DNA of 64,000 nt from Solen grandis. Lineage: Eukaryota > Mollusca > Bivalvia > Adapedonta > Solenidae. The stretch is from assembly GCA_021229015.1 (NCBI GenBank), contig CM037781.1:69710173-69774172 (forward strand). The letters are read 5' to 3'. This document shows, in pieces, positions 36,043-48,544 of the stretch. A program made the position numbers and the translations under genes. The notes beneath the pieces are model-generated. The model was not told the origin of the DNA. It saw nothing but the letters and a program-made list of their open reading frames with translations, and did not search any database. Within the stretch, counting starts at the first letter, position 1; the number at the start of each line of letters is the position of its first letter.

Positions 36043-37167
36043 ATGGAAATGGGTTTCGAAAACAACAGCAATACGTATTTAAGGGACAAAAATCAACCAT
36101 TGGAACCCACAGGTCCGCTTCGCCTTAAAAACATATTTAACCTGGAGTACGGAGTTTTCATTAATGGATATATCTCCCCGATTATCATACTGTGTACTGT
36201 CATTACTAACTCACTTGTCATTGCCGTGCTGCTTAAAAAACATATGCGTTCTCCAACAAATATTTTGTTGGCCAGCCTGGCCCTTAGTGATACCATGACA
36301 GGTATTGTACCACTGCCTATATTCATTTACTTCTTCTTAATGGGACACTATGGAGACTTTGTACCATACTACTGGTGCTACGCTTTTACGCTGATGTACG
36401 ATATAATTCCCACCATTTTTCACACGACATCCATTTGGCTAACGATGTGTCTCGCGGTCCTAAGGTACCTCTGTATCCACCATCCACTCCAAGCAAGAGC
36501 CCGGTTTACCACAGGAACACTTGTACGGAGCATCATTATCATATATGTTGCGGCCTGTGTTTCCCATGTGACACGGTTTTTCGACTTTCGGATTGAACCA
36601 ACAACAGTGACATCCCTTGTTGACGCCAATAACACATTTGATAGTGGTACTATCTTTTTTTCATCTTGGGTAGCTAATAATGTGCCGATGTACTTTACCA
36701 TTTACTATTCCTTTCGAGTGATTTTCATGCATTTGTTGCCATGTACTTCTCTGATAATTCTTACCGGGCTATTAATTTATGAAATGAAGAAAGCAGATGC
36801 TCGCAGTAAACAGCTGTTGAAACAGAACAGACACAGTGAGTCACAAAGACTTAAGAGGAGCAACAGAACTACACGGATGCTGGTAATAGTGATGTGTCTG
36901 TTTCTTCTGGTTGAATTTCCACCTGGTATATTTATGGTGGTGTTTGTTTTGGAAAATTCACTCTCAATAGAAATTGTATCATCTGAAATGTTCCTGAAAG
37001 CGGGCATGTTTTTTAACCTCTTTATTCTGATTAGCTACCCGCTGAACTTTTTTGTTTACTGCCGAATGAGCCAACGTTTTAGGGACACATTTGTGAGATT
37101 TTTCTCTTGCGTTCAGATACAGCCTTTAGCGAAAGATAAGAAGAGCACTGAAGAAGGAATACCCTGA
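36043..37167 (+). CDS. Rhodopsin-family neuropeptide GPCR (sex-peptide / myosuppressin receptor type)
   Basis: 374 residues in one coding exon. The ATG lies 23 nt after a splice acceptor; a second Met is at residue 3. Seven hydrophobic spans lie near 43-65, 73-98, 112-142, 160-180, 223-248, 278-302 and 318-340. Class A landmarks: Asn56 (TM1), LASLALSD with Asp83 (TM2), Cys112, LRY at 140-142 in place of DRY, Pro233 (TM5), FLLVEFPPGI in TM6 and YPLNFFVYC in TM7. The TM6 and TM7 wording fits the SPR/dmsr/myosuppressin receptor group, whose ligands are short amidated or MIP-type peptides. Possible N-glycosylation at Asn7 and Asn196. No Cys is present in extracellular loop 2, so the usual TM3-loop disulphide cannot form. 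Subfamily is inference; the GPCR call is firm. Confidence 0.9.
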   Translation: MEMGFENNSNTYLRDKNQPLEPTGPLRLKNIFNLEYGVFINGYISPIIILCTVITNSLVIAVLLKKHMRSPTNILLASLALSDTMTGIVPLPIFIYFFLMGHYGDFVPYYWCYAFTLMYDIIPTIFHTTSIWLTMCLAVLRYLCIHHPLQARARFTTGTLVRSIIIIYVAACVSHVTRFFDFRIEPTTVTSLVDANNTFDSGTIFFSSWVANNVPMYFTIYYSFRVIFMHLLPCTSLIILTGLLIYEMKKADARSKQLLKQNRHSESQRLKRSNRTTRMLVIVMCLFLLVEFPPGIFMVVFVLENSLSIEIVSSEMFLKAGMFFNLFILISYPLNFFVYCRMSQRFRDTFVRFFSCVQIQPLAKDKKSTEEGIP

Positions 37168-38227
37168 TAATCTCCAATCTATAAATAGAGATTGTCACGT
37201 GACTAGCTAGACCGGTGTTGACAAAAGATTCGGTTCATTTTGTTCAGTAAATATGTCATCGAATTCTTTCTCATCTTTTGCGGTTGATTTAAATGGTTTG
37301 ATTACGGTGTTTCAGAATATATTTTTTCAGAAATAATGACCTAAAAAGCTACCCCCCCCCCCCAAACTGTATAGGCCTATTCATTCATTGTCTAAAGAAA
37401 TGGTATTACTTTTTTCAGAAAAATATGTTTGTACTAACATAGCAAAACATTCAAAATAAAAAAAATCCTATTAGTTATTATACATTAGAATACACAAACA
37501 TTTTTTACTAATGATAATACATTTTGGAAAGTAATATATAATTTAAGCCCGAGTACATACTTTCTTTTGCAGTTTGGTATACATAGTAATCTTGATCTCG
37601 GGGGATGCTATTGCCTTGAAAATAATTTTAGCAATTGATTTTTCTTTACAGAAGAGAACTTTAAGTCTAACATGCTATAAAACGGTGACTAACTTTTTTT
37701 TTTTTTTAGAATTCTAGAGTGCTTAAGTCATGTACTTCCTACATAAGAAATTTACTAGAGGACAAGACATGTATATGCGTTATCTGAGCACAAGATGTTT
37801 AGTCAGGTTTTATTTATTTATTTTTTTTCCTTCTTCTTCTTACAGCAATTCGTTTGGTGTAATTATTCCGATTTTTTTCATGAATTTCCCGTTTAAAACA
37901 ATAACTTAAAGTAGTGTTATTTCTGCATATTGCATCACATAATATCAGGAGTCATTAATCTTTCGCCTCTTATATGTATTAAATTCACACTGTGTTCGAA
38001 AGCATGCTTTTATTTATAAAAGTTATGCGAATATTTATCGCACAATGTAAACTTTGTTTCACCAAATAAACACTATACTGACTAAATAGTGGTTCCATAA
38101 TGTTAGGTAAACACTGTTGCAGATGTCATCTATTTGTGGATGGAAAAGAATGGTAATAATGAGGACGAGGCTCTGTGTTTATTTCAGAGTGGAGTTTACA
38201 CAAGTCAAATGACATATTTCGTGTGTG

Positions 38228-38280
<53 letters not shown>

Positions 38281-39211
38281 GTGTGTGTGTGTGTGACCAT
38301 TTTCAGGTGTCTTTACCATGGAGATAGGATAAAGTGTATCCCGAAGTATTGCCTTCTGATAAAATCTTTGTAAAGCTTTTAGTATATATTTAACGTTTTG
38401 TTGATACATGTGTAACTCATGCAATATTTTGGCATATTATAAATAATAATTTAATAGTAAGTTAAGAATATACTGCTATGCTTGCCTGCGATGCCGAGTT
38501 TTTATGTGTATATATACGGTAGTTGTATCTGTCCAGTAGTTGTGTGACGTCATCGTGTTCTTATTATCCGCCTAACTCAAAACTGTTTACAACTGCTCAG
38601 TGTCATGTATGAGTTAGTGAAAGTTGATGGATGGTCACTTTGAATGCATGAACATAACCTTTCAACTTGCATAAACCGCCCAAATTATCACGTCACAACC
38701 CTTAAATCTCTTTCTTTCCCTCTCAGTCTACATTTAGTCTTGGAACGAGCAAGACAGTCGCGATACTGTCTTTATATATTGTTTTCACTATAGTCTATGT
38801 ATATTTATATTTTTAATATATGCTGACAACTATATTGTAACTCTTCAGACACGATCTGGTAAGAATTATTCTTTATTACAGATCTAAGTACATCTAACTA
38901 TGCTATTTTATTGTGAAATATAATACTATCGCGATTGTGAAATGATGAAATTATGCGATTGTCATATATTGTATTTTAATTAAGATGTCTTATTTTGCTA
39001 TAATTTCTATGTTACAGGTTTTTCGTATCTATTCCGATTCCATGTGAATAAAACATCTTTATCGACACCCATTGTCTTTCTTATCTGACAACCCCGGGTA
39101 ACACATGTATATGCTGTAAATGGGGATCCAGTTCAAACCGTAATGATAGTACACGTAATCTCCTTCCTCTAGATTATAATTACGTTCATAAAGCCAGGAA
39201 TAACATGTAAA
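37168..39211. other. GPCR 3' flank, (GT)n tract, otherwise nothing seen
   Basis: The GPCR 3' UTR probably starts this stretch; an AATAAA lies at 38065-38070. A (GT)n tract occupies 38242-38295 after a short (AT)n, and a poly(C) run lies near 37353. No further gene recognised. Confidence 0.5.
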
Positions 39212-40871
39212 TGAGAACAGAACAGAACAAACTTTTATTTAGACTTAAACATAACAGCTCATCGTCATACATATAAATAAATACATATTATATATTTGGC
39301 ATGCACATATATTTCACATACATATATGTTTTAGAAGTACATTTATAATAAGAATAGCGAACAATTTAAATCTAACACTATGGATTCACTTATGAAGTGA
39401 GCATTCTATATAAGCTATATTTATTTCATACATCATTGATAAAAACTATCAAACATCATTAAGAACACATGTAATTATATATCTTAAGCGTTCAGAGCAT
39501 TAGTTCTTATATTGAAAGCTTTCTTAACAAAACAGTGCTAATTTATTTAATATATTTTTGTTTTCAGTTTTTAACACTTCAATATATTTAATTGGATTTT
39601 GTATATTAAAATTTGGAACATATTTTTTCTTAAATCTAAATATTTCGGACATAGGATAATAAAATGATATTTATCCTCTATTTCAATTTTGTTACACAAA
39701 GAACATTTTCTTAAATTCCTTTCTATGTTTTGGTGACGCCCAGTTTCAATATTCAAGCTATGTGATGATAATAAATTTTTGCATAAGTATTACGTAACGC
39801 AGGATTATCCATAATTCTCAAATAAGGTGACATTGAAAATGATGCTTTGATTTCTTTATAAAGATACAGTGAGGAACAATTATTCATATCTACTCTCCAT
39901 TTAGTGACGTATATATCTCTTAGTCTATCTCATAATATTGGAATAAAAATTGAAACATCTACTGATTCTGGGTATAACCATACCTCATTTAATCCTGACT
40001 GTTGTAAGATATTTCTAATGTTACCTGACCAGTTCTTTTTTTCTTTTGTTTTCACTTAATTCTTTCATATTATTTCGTACTAATATATTCAAAATACTGT
40101 TTTGCGATTTTACAGTTACTAATTTTAACCAATATTTAATGATGCGAACGTGTCGATTAATGTACAAAGGAAATCTACCTAATTCAGAATATAGAGATAA
40201 TGTATTTATGGATTTCTTAACATTAAGAATCCATTTGCAAAATTTACTGTGTACTATTTCAATATGTTCAGCATGTTGATACCCCCATACCTCGCAGTTA
40301 TATTCCAGTATAGATAATACAAGTGAATCAAATAAGTTAAACATTATATCTACAGGTATATTCTTCTCCCGCGTAATATTCATTAAAGAATTTACAGCAC
40401 GAAGTGCCTTTCCTCTTAGAGCATTTGTTGCGTGCTTAAACGACCCCACCCCCCCCCCACCACACACACTTGACATCACAATACCCAAATAATTAAACTT
40501 ATCAACAATTTCAATATTACTTCCCAGATATGACCACTTAAAGTTTTTTATTTAAGACACCACCTTTTCTGAAAATTACAATTTTGGAATTTTCTATATT
40601 TACAGTTAACTTCCATTCTAAGCAATATTTTTCTAACGAATTCAAAGTTCAAAGATAATTGTACAACTTCTTCTGTTTCCGAAATAATAACTGCATCATC
40701 CGCAAACAAAAGAAGGTAAATAGATATTTGATCTATTGAGACACCACTTTCCAAATTCCCGTGTAAATGATTCTCAATGTCATTCAGGAATAATGAGAAC
40801 AATATCGGGGAGGTGATTTCACCTTGAAATAAGTCGACCTTACTGTCAAAGAAATCCGATACGGAGTTCAT
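39212..40871 (-). mobile_element. LINE 3' half: RT core, thumb, zinc knuckle, (TTCTG)n tail
   Basis: On the minus strand: QGEITSPILFSLFLNDIE and LLLFADDAVIISETEE (40548-40871), the RT catalytic F-A-D-D box; LRAVNSLMNITREKNIPVDI and VLSILEYNCEVWGYQHAEHI (40021-40488), typical downstream domain; and CSLCNKIEIEDKYHFIILC (39571-39756), a C-x2-C..H..C knuckle. Frames shift between pieces. The 3' end reads AATAAAAGTTTGTTCTGTTC at about 39212-39232 with three TTCTG repeats. Dead copy. Confidence 0.8.
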
Positions 40872-41697
40872 TTGTGAAAAAAAAAAAAAAAAAAAAAAAA
40901 ACCTGTTAATACTCTCCTCGGCATTCGATGTCCAGTGTTATCTGTTTGACTACTAAGGGAACAATACAGTATTTTTGTAGATATTGTATTTCGCCAGGTT
41001 CATTTCATGTGGCTGTCTTATAATTAAAAAAAGAAAGAAAAAAATAGAAAAACATACCGATATACTTATTTATGTAATCCTTCTGTTATATATAGTTCCA
41101 TCTAATGTTTATGTTTGTATAAACTTGTAAATATTCCTTGATATGTGTAATTCCACATACACGCACATGATTTTGTACACTCATACGCAATCATGCACGC
41201 ACTTACGCATGCATTAGAGAACTTTAATGTAAACATTTAAATACACCTTCATGCATGCCTGCACTATTTCTTTGTATACTTATATTGTTCTTGACCATAT
41301 AGAAACTCTTATGTTTCGTTTTGGTAAGTGGTTTCCTGTTTATATGGTTGTAAACCTTATTATATATGGCTTACCCTTTCATTACCTTGTATCCTTGTAT
41401 TCTGTTTGGACAAGTTTTTTTTTATTTATTTATTTTACCAGTAAGAGTGCTGTAATGATAGTAGGTTATAAGCAAACTATGTTTAATCGTTGTTTGGTTT
41501 GTTTGTCATATGCATGTCTCTGTTGTATAATATTTGCATTTTGTATGTTCTTTGTCAATTTGTCTTTATATGTAATCTTCAATATTGGAGGAAATAAAGG
41601 TATAATAATAATAACCCCAACTGACCAACTCTTTTTATTAGTACATGTACTTGTTTATTTAAGATGTAGTTGAACAATATTTGTAATGGCTTAACAA
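40872..41697. mobile_element. Probable nested insertion between LINE pieces
   Basis: The reverse-transcriptase region expected between the two minus-strand LINE pieces is missing. Instead there is an A-run (about 40878-40902), unrelated AT-rich sequence, and near 41588-41620 a plus-strand LINE-like 3' end (GGAGGAAATAAAGGTATAAT, then ATA repeats) resembling the tail at 43268-43300. A 140-codon hydrophobic frame at 41251-41673 lacks recognisable motifs and I do not call it a gene. Confidence 0.45.
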
Positions 41698-42566
41698 TTA
41701 CATTAATACTTTCTTTAAAATATACATATCTTTAAAATATACATATATAATATTATTTAACGAGCAGGATTTATTTCCTACTAAACTTGATACTGCATTA
41801 TATATTTCATTTAATGTTATCGGACTGTCTATCTCTGGGAAAGTTGAACTATCATCGTTCATATATTCGAACTTGTTAAATTGAGTGTTCTCATCCGTGT
41901 CCTCCTCCTCCTCCTCCTCATTCATATCATTTACATCTGAGGTTAACTTTCTAAAATAATTATAAAATTCACCTCTTGATATATTGTTAGATTCTTGTTG
42001 TTGTTGTTTTGTTTTTGTTGTTTTGTTTTTTTATTTGTATTTTCCAAAACTGTCGATGGACTTTTTTCCTCATTTCATTCATTTTCATACCCAACTCCCT
42101 ATTAAATCTGAATTTACATGGCCGACAAAAATATTTGTAATCTTTTTTTTCTTTTCTATAACAATATTTCTATTTGTATCCTTTTTATCTAAATTGTACT
42201 GACTAATTTCCCTTTTGTATTCGTCACATTTTTGCTTACATTCATCATTATGCCATTTTTGTTTATTTTTATCTACGTCATTAAAATAGGTAGTCTCAAT
42301 GTTGCCTCATGTTTGAAGTACTTGTTTCCTTTTGACGAAAGAAAATCGGTGAATCTTTTTACCAAATTGTCAGGGTCTGAATTGTTATTAATCTCCTCTA
42401 GTAAAGAGATCATTAGATGCGTTTTGCATTGAACTTGACAATTGTGTTGAAGTTTTAGTATATACACTATAATGGAATAACTTAATGAAACGTACCTTAA
42501 TACGAAGTTTAATTCATTACTAAGCAAATGCTTAGCACTGTCATTGTACATCTGAAAATCAGTCAC
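41698..42566 (-). mobile_element. LINE fragment (endonuclease-RT linker)
   Basis: Minus-strand reading gives INNNSDPDNLVKRFTDFLSS (42273-42566), WHNDECKQKCDEYKREISQY (about 42190-42250) and SPITLNEIYNAVSSLVGNKS with NNIIYVYFK (41698-41925). These align by eye with the plus-strand fragment at 3145-3835. It probably belongs to the same copy as 39212-40871. Confidence 0.7.
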
Positions 42567-42687
42567 GTGTAAGTTTTATTGTGTTAGTTTATTCAAAACA
42601 TCAGATTACTTTCAGTTTACTCACTGTTAACACCTGAGTCTATACCATCGAGAAATCAATGGAAACGAAATATAAAACAGTTAATCT

Positions 42688-43300
42688 GTGTTCTGGTCCC
42701 AGAGAGTTATATCAGACGAAGATTTTTGCTACTTAAGGGTAATACATCCCAGCATTTCTAAAACAATTGTTTATAAGGTTTTAAATGCCCATGTACATAA
42801 AAACATACGCATTCTTGTTTCAAAACTGTGGTGCAAACCGCCCGAGGTAATTATCCAAAGATGTAGTAGATGTAATACCTTTGTAAATAACATGGACACT
42901 CATTATATTTATGATTGCAGTGCTTTATATTTGGAACGTTGGAGATTCCTATGCAGTCTATCACAACTTGATATTGATCTTGCTGATGTATTGGTAAACA
43001 TACATCAGGTTCCATTCTTCCTTACTCTGCTAGGAGCAGATGTAGTCTCACTTGAAAATTATCACCTTCTTAAATATGACTTTTTGAGTATCGCATATAT
43101 TATGTTTACCAGTGTCTGAAGTAGCAGTTGCAAATCCTTCTCTTATCTTAATTGTTATCTGAAAGCAGTATCGTTATGTATTAATGTAATCAACGCTTTT
43201 TGGTGTTTTTCTTCTTTTTTTCTGTTATTTACTTATGTTTGTATGTATACAAATATTACCATTACGGTGGAAATAAAGATATTGTATTGTATTGTATCCC
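42688..43300 (+). mobile_element. 5'-truncated LINE with (ATTGT)n tail
   Basis: The open frame 42688-43119 encodes a LINE C-terminus with RCSRCNTFVNNMDTHYIYDC, a C-x2-C..H..C zinc knuckle, preceded by the usual hydrophobic helix region. It ends GGTGGAAATAAAGATATTGT followed by two or three more ATTGT units at about 43268-43298. Confidence 0.7.
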
Positions 43301-43332
43301 AATCCGTGTGTTGGTTACCCAACTTCAATACA

Positions 43333-43441
43333 CACTCTCTCTCTCTCTCTCTCTACTTCGGGGTCGCTCTTTCTTTATAACCTTATTTTATATTTTTCTC
43401 TGTATTTCGCAATCGCTCTTCTGTCTTTCTCCACTAGCCTT

Positions 43442-43487
<46 letters not shown>
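43333..43487. repeat. (CT)n and (CA)n microsatellites
   Basis: CT runs at 43333-43354 and 43441-43464, the latter passing directly into (CA)n to 43487. Comparable (CT)n runs lie at 13108-13139, 18669-18715 and 24260-24294, at the equivalent place downstream of gene copies A to C. Confidence 0.9.
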
Positions 43488-44571
43488 TTGTGTGTAAGGG
43501 AAGAGGGAAATTAATTCATTACTTGACATTATTTTATGTTATGGTTTCCGTTTATTATTATTAGAAATAGTATTGTTGTTGTTGTTTTTATTTATATCAT
43601 ATTGTAGCTGTTTTGGCTGTTGTTGGTGTTTCTTTTGCTTTAGAACACCGGTAAGTGTTTAACATAAATATGCGTATACTAATCATGTTACAGATGTAAT
43701 TGCATTGTTCATTTAAAAACAGCACACACATATGTAACGCAAGAATATTTTTTTGGTCATTTTTATTTGTTTCTTCCACGGTAAAAACAATAACATGTAC
43801 ATACATAATAAATTAACAATGGCTATGTGGTTTCCGATGGCTACCGATTTCGGGATATTTATGCCAGACACAATAAATTCATAGGATTTGATTGCCAAAA
43901 TGATACTATTTCTCTCCAAGGATCTTGTTTTTTGAGTATGTTGAAAGTCTGTCTCTGGAAGAGGAAGTCTCTTTTGACTGTTTTTATGGCGGTGTATTGT
44001 CTCGTCAGCTAAGCAACTGAAATATATTTACAGAAAAATTGAAAAATGTCACAAAAAATAAAAATAATAAAATATGAGGTACCAGAGATATCGATAAAAT
44101 GTTTCATTCAAAACTTAATAATAAAAGCATGCGTCAGAAAATTCGCATAACTGTACATGATCCATAAATCTTAAATTACACGTACTGAAAATAAGCAAAT
44201 CAGATATGAAATAATATGATTTATTTATTATTATTTTTTTTTTATCTAAAGGGTTAAATCAGAATCAACTTTTACGTATTAGTTATCGTATTTCAAAATT
44301 TATGGAACTTATCGTAAGCGACGCGAGGGCTACATGCAAAACATGACGTAGGCACTCTCCGCCGCCAGCAAGCTCCGCCTATTCAGTCCAAAGCATACAC
44401 TCATGTTTCTCCATATCAAGACTTCACGGATCATTTTATGTAGTATATTTTTCAAATTCTGAACGAAATGCAAGCATTTCATTGGACGATTAAGTCGGAC
44501 GAACTGTAAAGTTTTTTATTACTCACTAATTTCCAAAACAAGAATTACCGGAAGTAGTTACCTGCGCGAGT

Positions 44572-45796
44572 TTAACCGGAAGCTGAGGCGTTGACAATGG
44601 TGACGGTGGGCGTGGTGGAGGTGGTACTGGTGTTTCGGAACAAGAACAAGATCACGAACAGGAAACCGATCAGCATCAGGACTGAAAGAAAACAGGGAAA
44701 TGGTGGAGAATATGCGGCATTATACATTACATCATAGTCTGAAGTCGACGTACTCCTCGCACACGCTAAAACACTTTAAACTCATGTGAACATTCTACCA
44801 TGTAAAGGTGCCGACACGCTCCTCGTCTAGGATAGCGTAGCGATTTATTTTACGGGCACATTAAGCGTAACGGATTATTTTGCGGGCACAATGCTCACGT
44901 GACTATAGGTAAACCGGTGTAGCAGTTAATATTATTTTCATTATTTGTACGACATTTTAATATACTCGTTTACCCATTTCATCATTATGAATGTTATTTA
45001 AATGAAATAATACGAAACTGACATGAAATACTCGAATCTAAAATCAAAAGTGAAAAAAAAAATATTGCGACAATCCACTTGCCGAATAAACTTGTAATGG
45101 CAGTAGTTAACTATACTGAACATCGTCGCATACCCACGGCTAACTTATTCCGTTTCACTATATGATATACAGATGATCTATCAATTGGCCGTGGGTATTC
45201 GACGATGGGGAAGTAAATGCTGCAGAGATTTTCGGCAAGCAAAACGTCGTATAACTGCAGCCGATGCCTATAATATCGACCATTGCAAGTACGCCTTATG
45301 AAAGAAATACACATTGTTGTAAAAGTCATGTACGGTAAACTTATGAATATATTGCTGTAAACAGCTGTATAAAACAACCTCTACTTATTGACTAAAAAAA
45401 CATGATGACACCAGTGACATTACTTAATTTGACACACCTCAAAATGACAAAATACAGGCGTAAAAGTCAACGGCCCCTGGATGATATCGATAGGCTCTGA
45501 TTTACATAGAAACATTTTCAAGGTATTCTAATACCGTAGGGTGCCTGGAAAGCCCGATGAAAACCAAACTTTGATGGTACTGTACGTGACCAGGAATCGA
45601 ACCCTCGGCACATTGATGAGAAGCGAAACGCGCTACCACAACGCTATCATTAAATTCCATCTTCAAAGACAACGCGAAAACTGAACTTACATGATCCGTC
45701 GCCGAAGCCACCGCTAGATGGCGCATATCCGAACTGTGCAGTAGCCAGTCCGAGAACACAGGCGATGGCGAGAGCGGCGATCAGGAAGGATTTCAT
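44572..45796 (-). CDS. 71-aa secreted/membrane microprotein, copy D
   Basis: Coding exons 45691-45796 and 44572-44681; first exon from 46139 to about 46165; 3' UTR exon from 44016 down to an AATAAA at 43762-43767. The protein matches copy C (Tyr24, Gly34) and differs from A, B and E at those two residues only. The intron between the coding exons is about 1 kb, longer than in A to C, and carries a SINE and an 87-bp hairpin. It lies about 20 kb from copy C, outside the tandem triplication, with the GPCR gene between. Confidence 0.85.
45121..45207. repeat. 87-bp hairpin in intron 2 of copy D
   Basis: Arms CATCGTCGCATACCCACGGC (45121-45140) and its reverse complement with one mismatch (45188-45207), separated by 47 bp. 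Not seen at the equivalent position in the other copies, so probably an insertion. Confidence 0.75.
45535..45660 (-). mobile_element. tRNA-derived SINE in intron 2 of copy D
   Basis: On the minus strand the head has TAGCGTTGTGGTAGCGCGTT (box A) and GGGTTCGATTCCTGGTCACG (box B). The body contains GGTTTTCATCGGGCTTTCC, similar to GGGTTTTCTCCGGTTTCC in the SINE at 58003-58235, so the two look like one family. Confidence 0.65.
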
Positions 45797-46186
45797 CTTG
45801 GTGCTGGGCAAGAGAGAAAAAAATGTTTATAAATATGTATTTCCTGAAGCAATTTTACTAATCTTATATTTCAATTATAAGATTTTCTCGATCAAAAATG
45901 TAATAAATCAATGAAATGAAAATCAATTTGAATCCAGTATTTCATTAAAGAGACAGTTAGATCTATTTGTAATTTAATTATTTGTATTTGTTGGAAAAAG
46001 TAGTTGTTTTTTTTGTTGTTGTTTTTTGTTGTTTTTTTTTTGTTTTTTCAAACTAAAAATTACACGATTAAAGTCCTTATTATCAGCATTTACTTATTTT
46101 TACTCTTTTTTGCAATATTGTGAAGTGTGTAAGCCTACCTTGATTGTTGGTGATCAAATGACGATGTAAACATAAAGTTGGTCACC

Positions 46187-46275
46187 GTATATATACCCAT
46201 CCGCACTAGCCGGAAACGTCTGCTGATATATGTCCGGAAGTGATCGCATGTAATATTATGTCTCTGGTATTACCC
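46187..46275 (-). promoter_or_regulatory. Core and proximal promoter of copy D
   Basis: GTATATATAC at 46187-46196, CCGGAA boxes at 46210-46215 and 46234-46239, and a distal block with ATATTATGTCTC (about 46252-46265). The region 46415-46449 upstream is a (GT)n tract. Confidence 0.65.
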
Positions 46276-46414
46276 GCAGCAAGTTATCGATATGATTACA
46301 ACTGTATAGAATCTAGCTTTATTCATAGTTTCATCGAGAGTGTAATGTACATACATACAACTATGAGATATATAAAGCAAATTATATATAAAAAAGCACA
46401 GAGGGTTGGATATG

Positions 46415-46449
<35 letters not shown>

Positions 46450-46594
46450 GTTGATATGGAATATATCTCATCGAGAAGTTTGAAAATGTTGAAATTTTAT
46501 CACCTCGAGATGAGAAACGTTCCATACTTTCTAAAAAAATCATTTTATGTTATAAAAACTGATGCTAAAACAATTGAACTATATCAAAGGCAAT

Positions 46595-46660
46595 TAGTTT
46601 GTTTGTCTGTTTGGGTTAAGCGTCATACCGACAGTATTTCAGTCATTTTGAGAATTAAGT
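46595..46660 (-). mobile_element. SINE 3' tail fragment
   Basis: TTTGTTTGTCTGTTTGG followed by AAGCGTCATACCGACAGTAT is a degraded copy of the 3' end of the SINE at 32733-33036. Confidence 0.5.
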
Positions 46661-46956
46661 AATTAAGTTGATATCAAAATAAATGGTCATCTCTGCTGTG
46701 TCGGTAGGTGTAAAAGCGTCAAAAAATGATTTTTGCTTGTACAGTATGAGATTGTGTTATAGTAACCCTTCAGCGGCCCCGTCTAGTTTTTTGGTCAGAT
46801 ATTCAAAAATAAATGCAGTATGTCGCTTCAAAATAGGAAAATTTGCCCTAATCGCTAAAATTTACTTTTTTATTTTGTTGACATCATCTTCAAACATAAC
46901 TTCATTTTGCGAAAAGTAAAAAATTTGCATACGGACGGTCGTCCAATTCGCCAAGT

Positions 46957-46960
<4 letters not shown>

Positions 46961-47007
<47 letters not shown>
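46961..47007. repeat. (TA)n microsatellite
   Basis: Uninterrupted TA run of 47 bp. The frames across it are not genes. Confidence 0.95.
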
Positions 47008-47009
<2 letters not shown>

Positions 47010-47012
<3 letters not shown>

Positions 47013-48540
47013 TTATGCTTTCCCCGACTTTAAGGCATTATCTGTATTGTACATTTCATCGTAAAATCACATTTGATTTGACGCGTTTTCCTGGAAAAGA
47101 TAGATCTCGAGAGAAGTACCATCAATTGTCTGTGAATATGAATATGCTTATCAACAAATGGCTTTTTCCTTTCCTTTATAAAATACATGTATATGTCAGC
47201 GAAAAAATAACGTATTGTTAATATGCATCATTTCACTGCTTATATTCTTGTTTATCATTTTTATTAAATATTTTACCTTTTTAAATTTTCATTTAAATTT
47301 TTGTTAGAATAAATTACTACAAACAATCAAAGCGCTGAAGGCACTGAAGGTGTGTGTGTCTCAAGTGAAAGAGGGTTTGACGAGCTGCAGATCTGCTGGG
47401 TAACTTAATTTTTCCCAGATACCAAATTTAAATAAAATTATGAAATATTTTTTTATTTGCTTGCTTTTGATTTAGATATGCATATGATATAAATCTTATG
47501 AATTGCAGACAAGAGAATAAGGGAGAGTAAGAGAGGCGATGTGCTGATTGTTAGCAGTCCATTGAAACAAAAGGTGTGTTCAATTTTTTTGTAACGATTT
47601 TGTTAATGCAATGTTAAAAACGGTTTATGACATAGGGTTTATAGTTTGAAAATTTGATCCCCGTTTATAAAATTTACTTTGATAAACAAAAGAAATGTGA
47701 CAATCATGTTCTCTCAGTGCTATCAGCGCCTCGATTTATAATCAATATTTGGCGACACAGTCTCTATCTATAAATCGAAGGAATATGCAAAAGGTTGGCT
47801 GGGTGGTTCGGAATTAATTTCTGATAGTAGATATACAGGTTTCGGTCATTTTATAGCCCAAGGAGGTATCTGCGGTCGATATTTTATTGTGATTATTACA
47901 GGGAATTGTATCGGACTTTTCTACATGGGTAATTGTATCACCATAAAATGATTGAAACCTGCAAATTAATTATCCAAAACTATCTACGAGCCACCTCTAT
48001 ATTAAAACAAACTATAATCCTCCTCATGGTCAAGTGATAGTTATACAACATCATAGAGAAATAAGTTATTTCGTGTTTTTATGTCACGGACAATTATTGT
48101 GTCCCGAAAATATTTCTGTTTGACACAAAACTGAGTTTTCAACACTTTTGCTTAATCTCAGCATACCAATGTTGTAGAGTTATATACAATTGTTCGATCA
48201 TATTTACAATATTGAGAAGATATTCGGTGTTCAAAGTATAGAGAAACAGATGCTCAGAATGTAGGTACTACAGCTGGTGTGACTAACGTCTCATGAAACT
48301 AAAAAGCAACACCAAATAAGATTGTAAAGCATTTTAAATTTAAGAGGGAAGGAATAGTCTACTATCTTATGCAGTATGCACACTATTCCCATACTATTTG
48401 ATCATTAATTATGTAATGAGACTCTGTAGCAGCACTTCACCATTTACACATACAGTCGAACTTAGGTGAATCGAACAGGCTGGGGGAACAGTAATTAGTT
48501 CTAGTCATCGGTGGTTCGATACCGTGGTTATAATGATGCA
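47010..48540. other. No gene seen
   Basis: AT-rich sequence without recognisable coding or repeat structure, ending at the start of a LINE relic. Confidence 0.4.
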
Positions 48541-48544
48541 CATA

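Noticed and set aside
38134..38424. Frames on both strands over the GT tract
   Set aside because: Cys/Val or Thr/His repeats produced by (GT)n.
41251..41673. 140-codon hydrophobic frame, possible membrane protein
   Set aside because: No recognisable domain, low-complexity Phe/Leu/Ile content expected of AT-rich DNA, and it ends in a LINE-like 3' tail.
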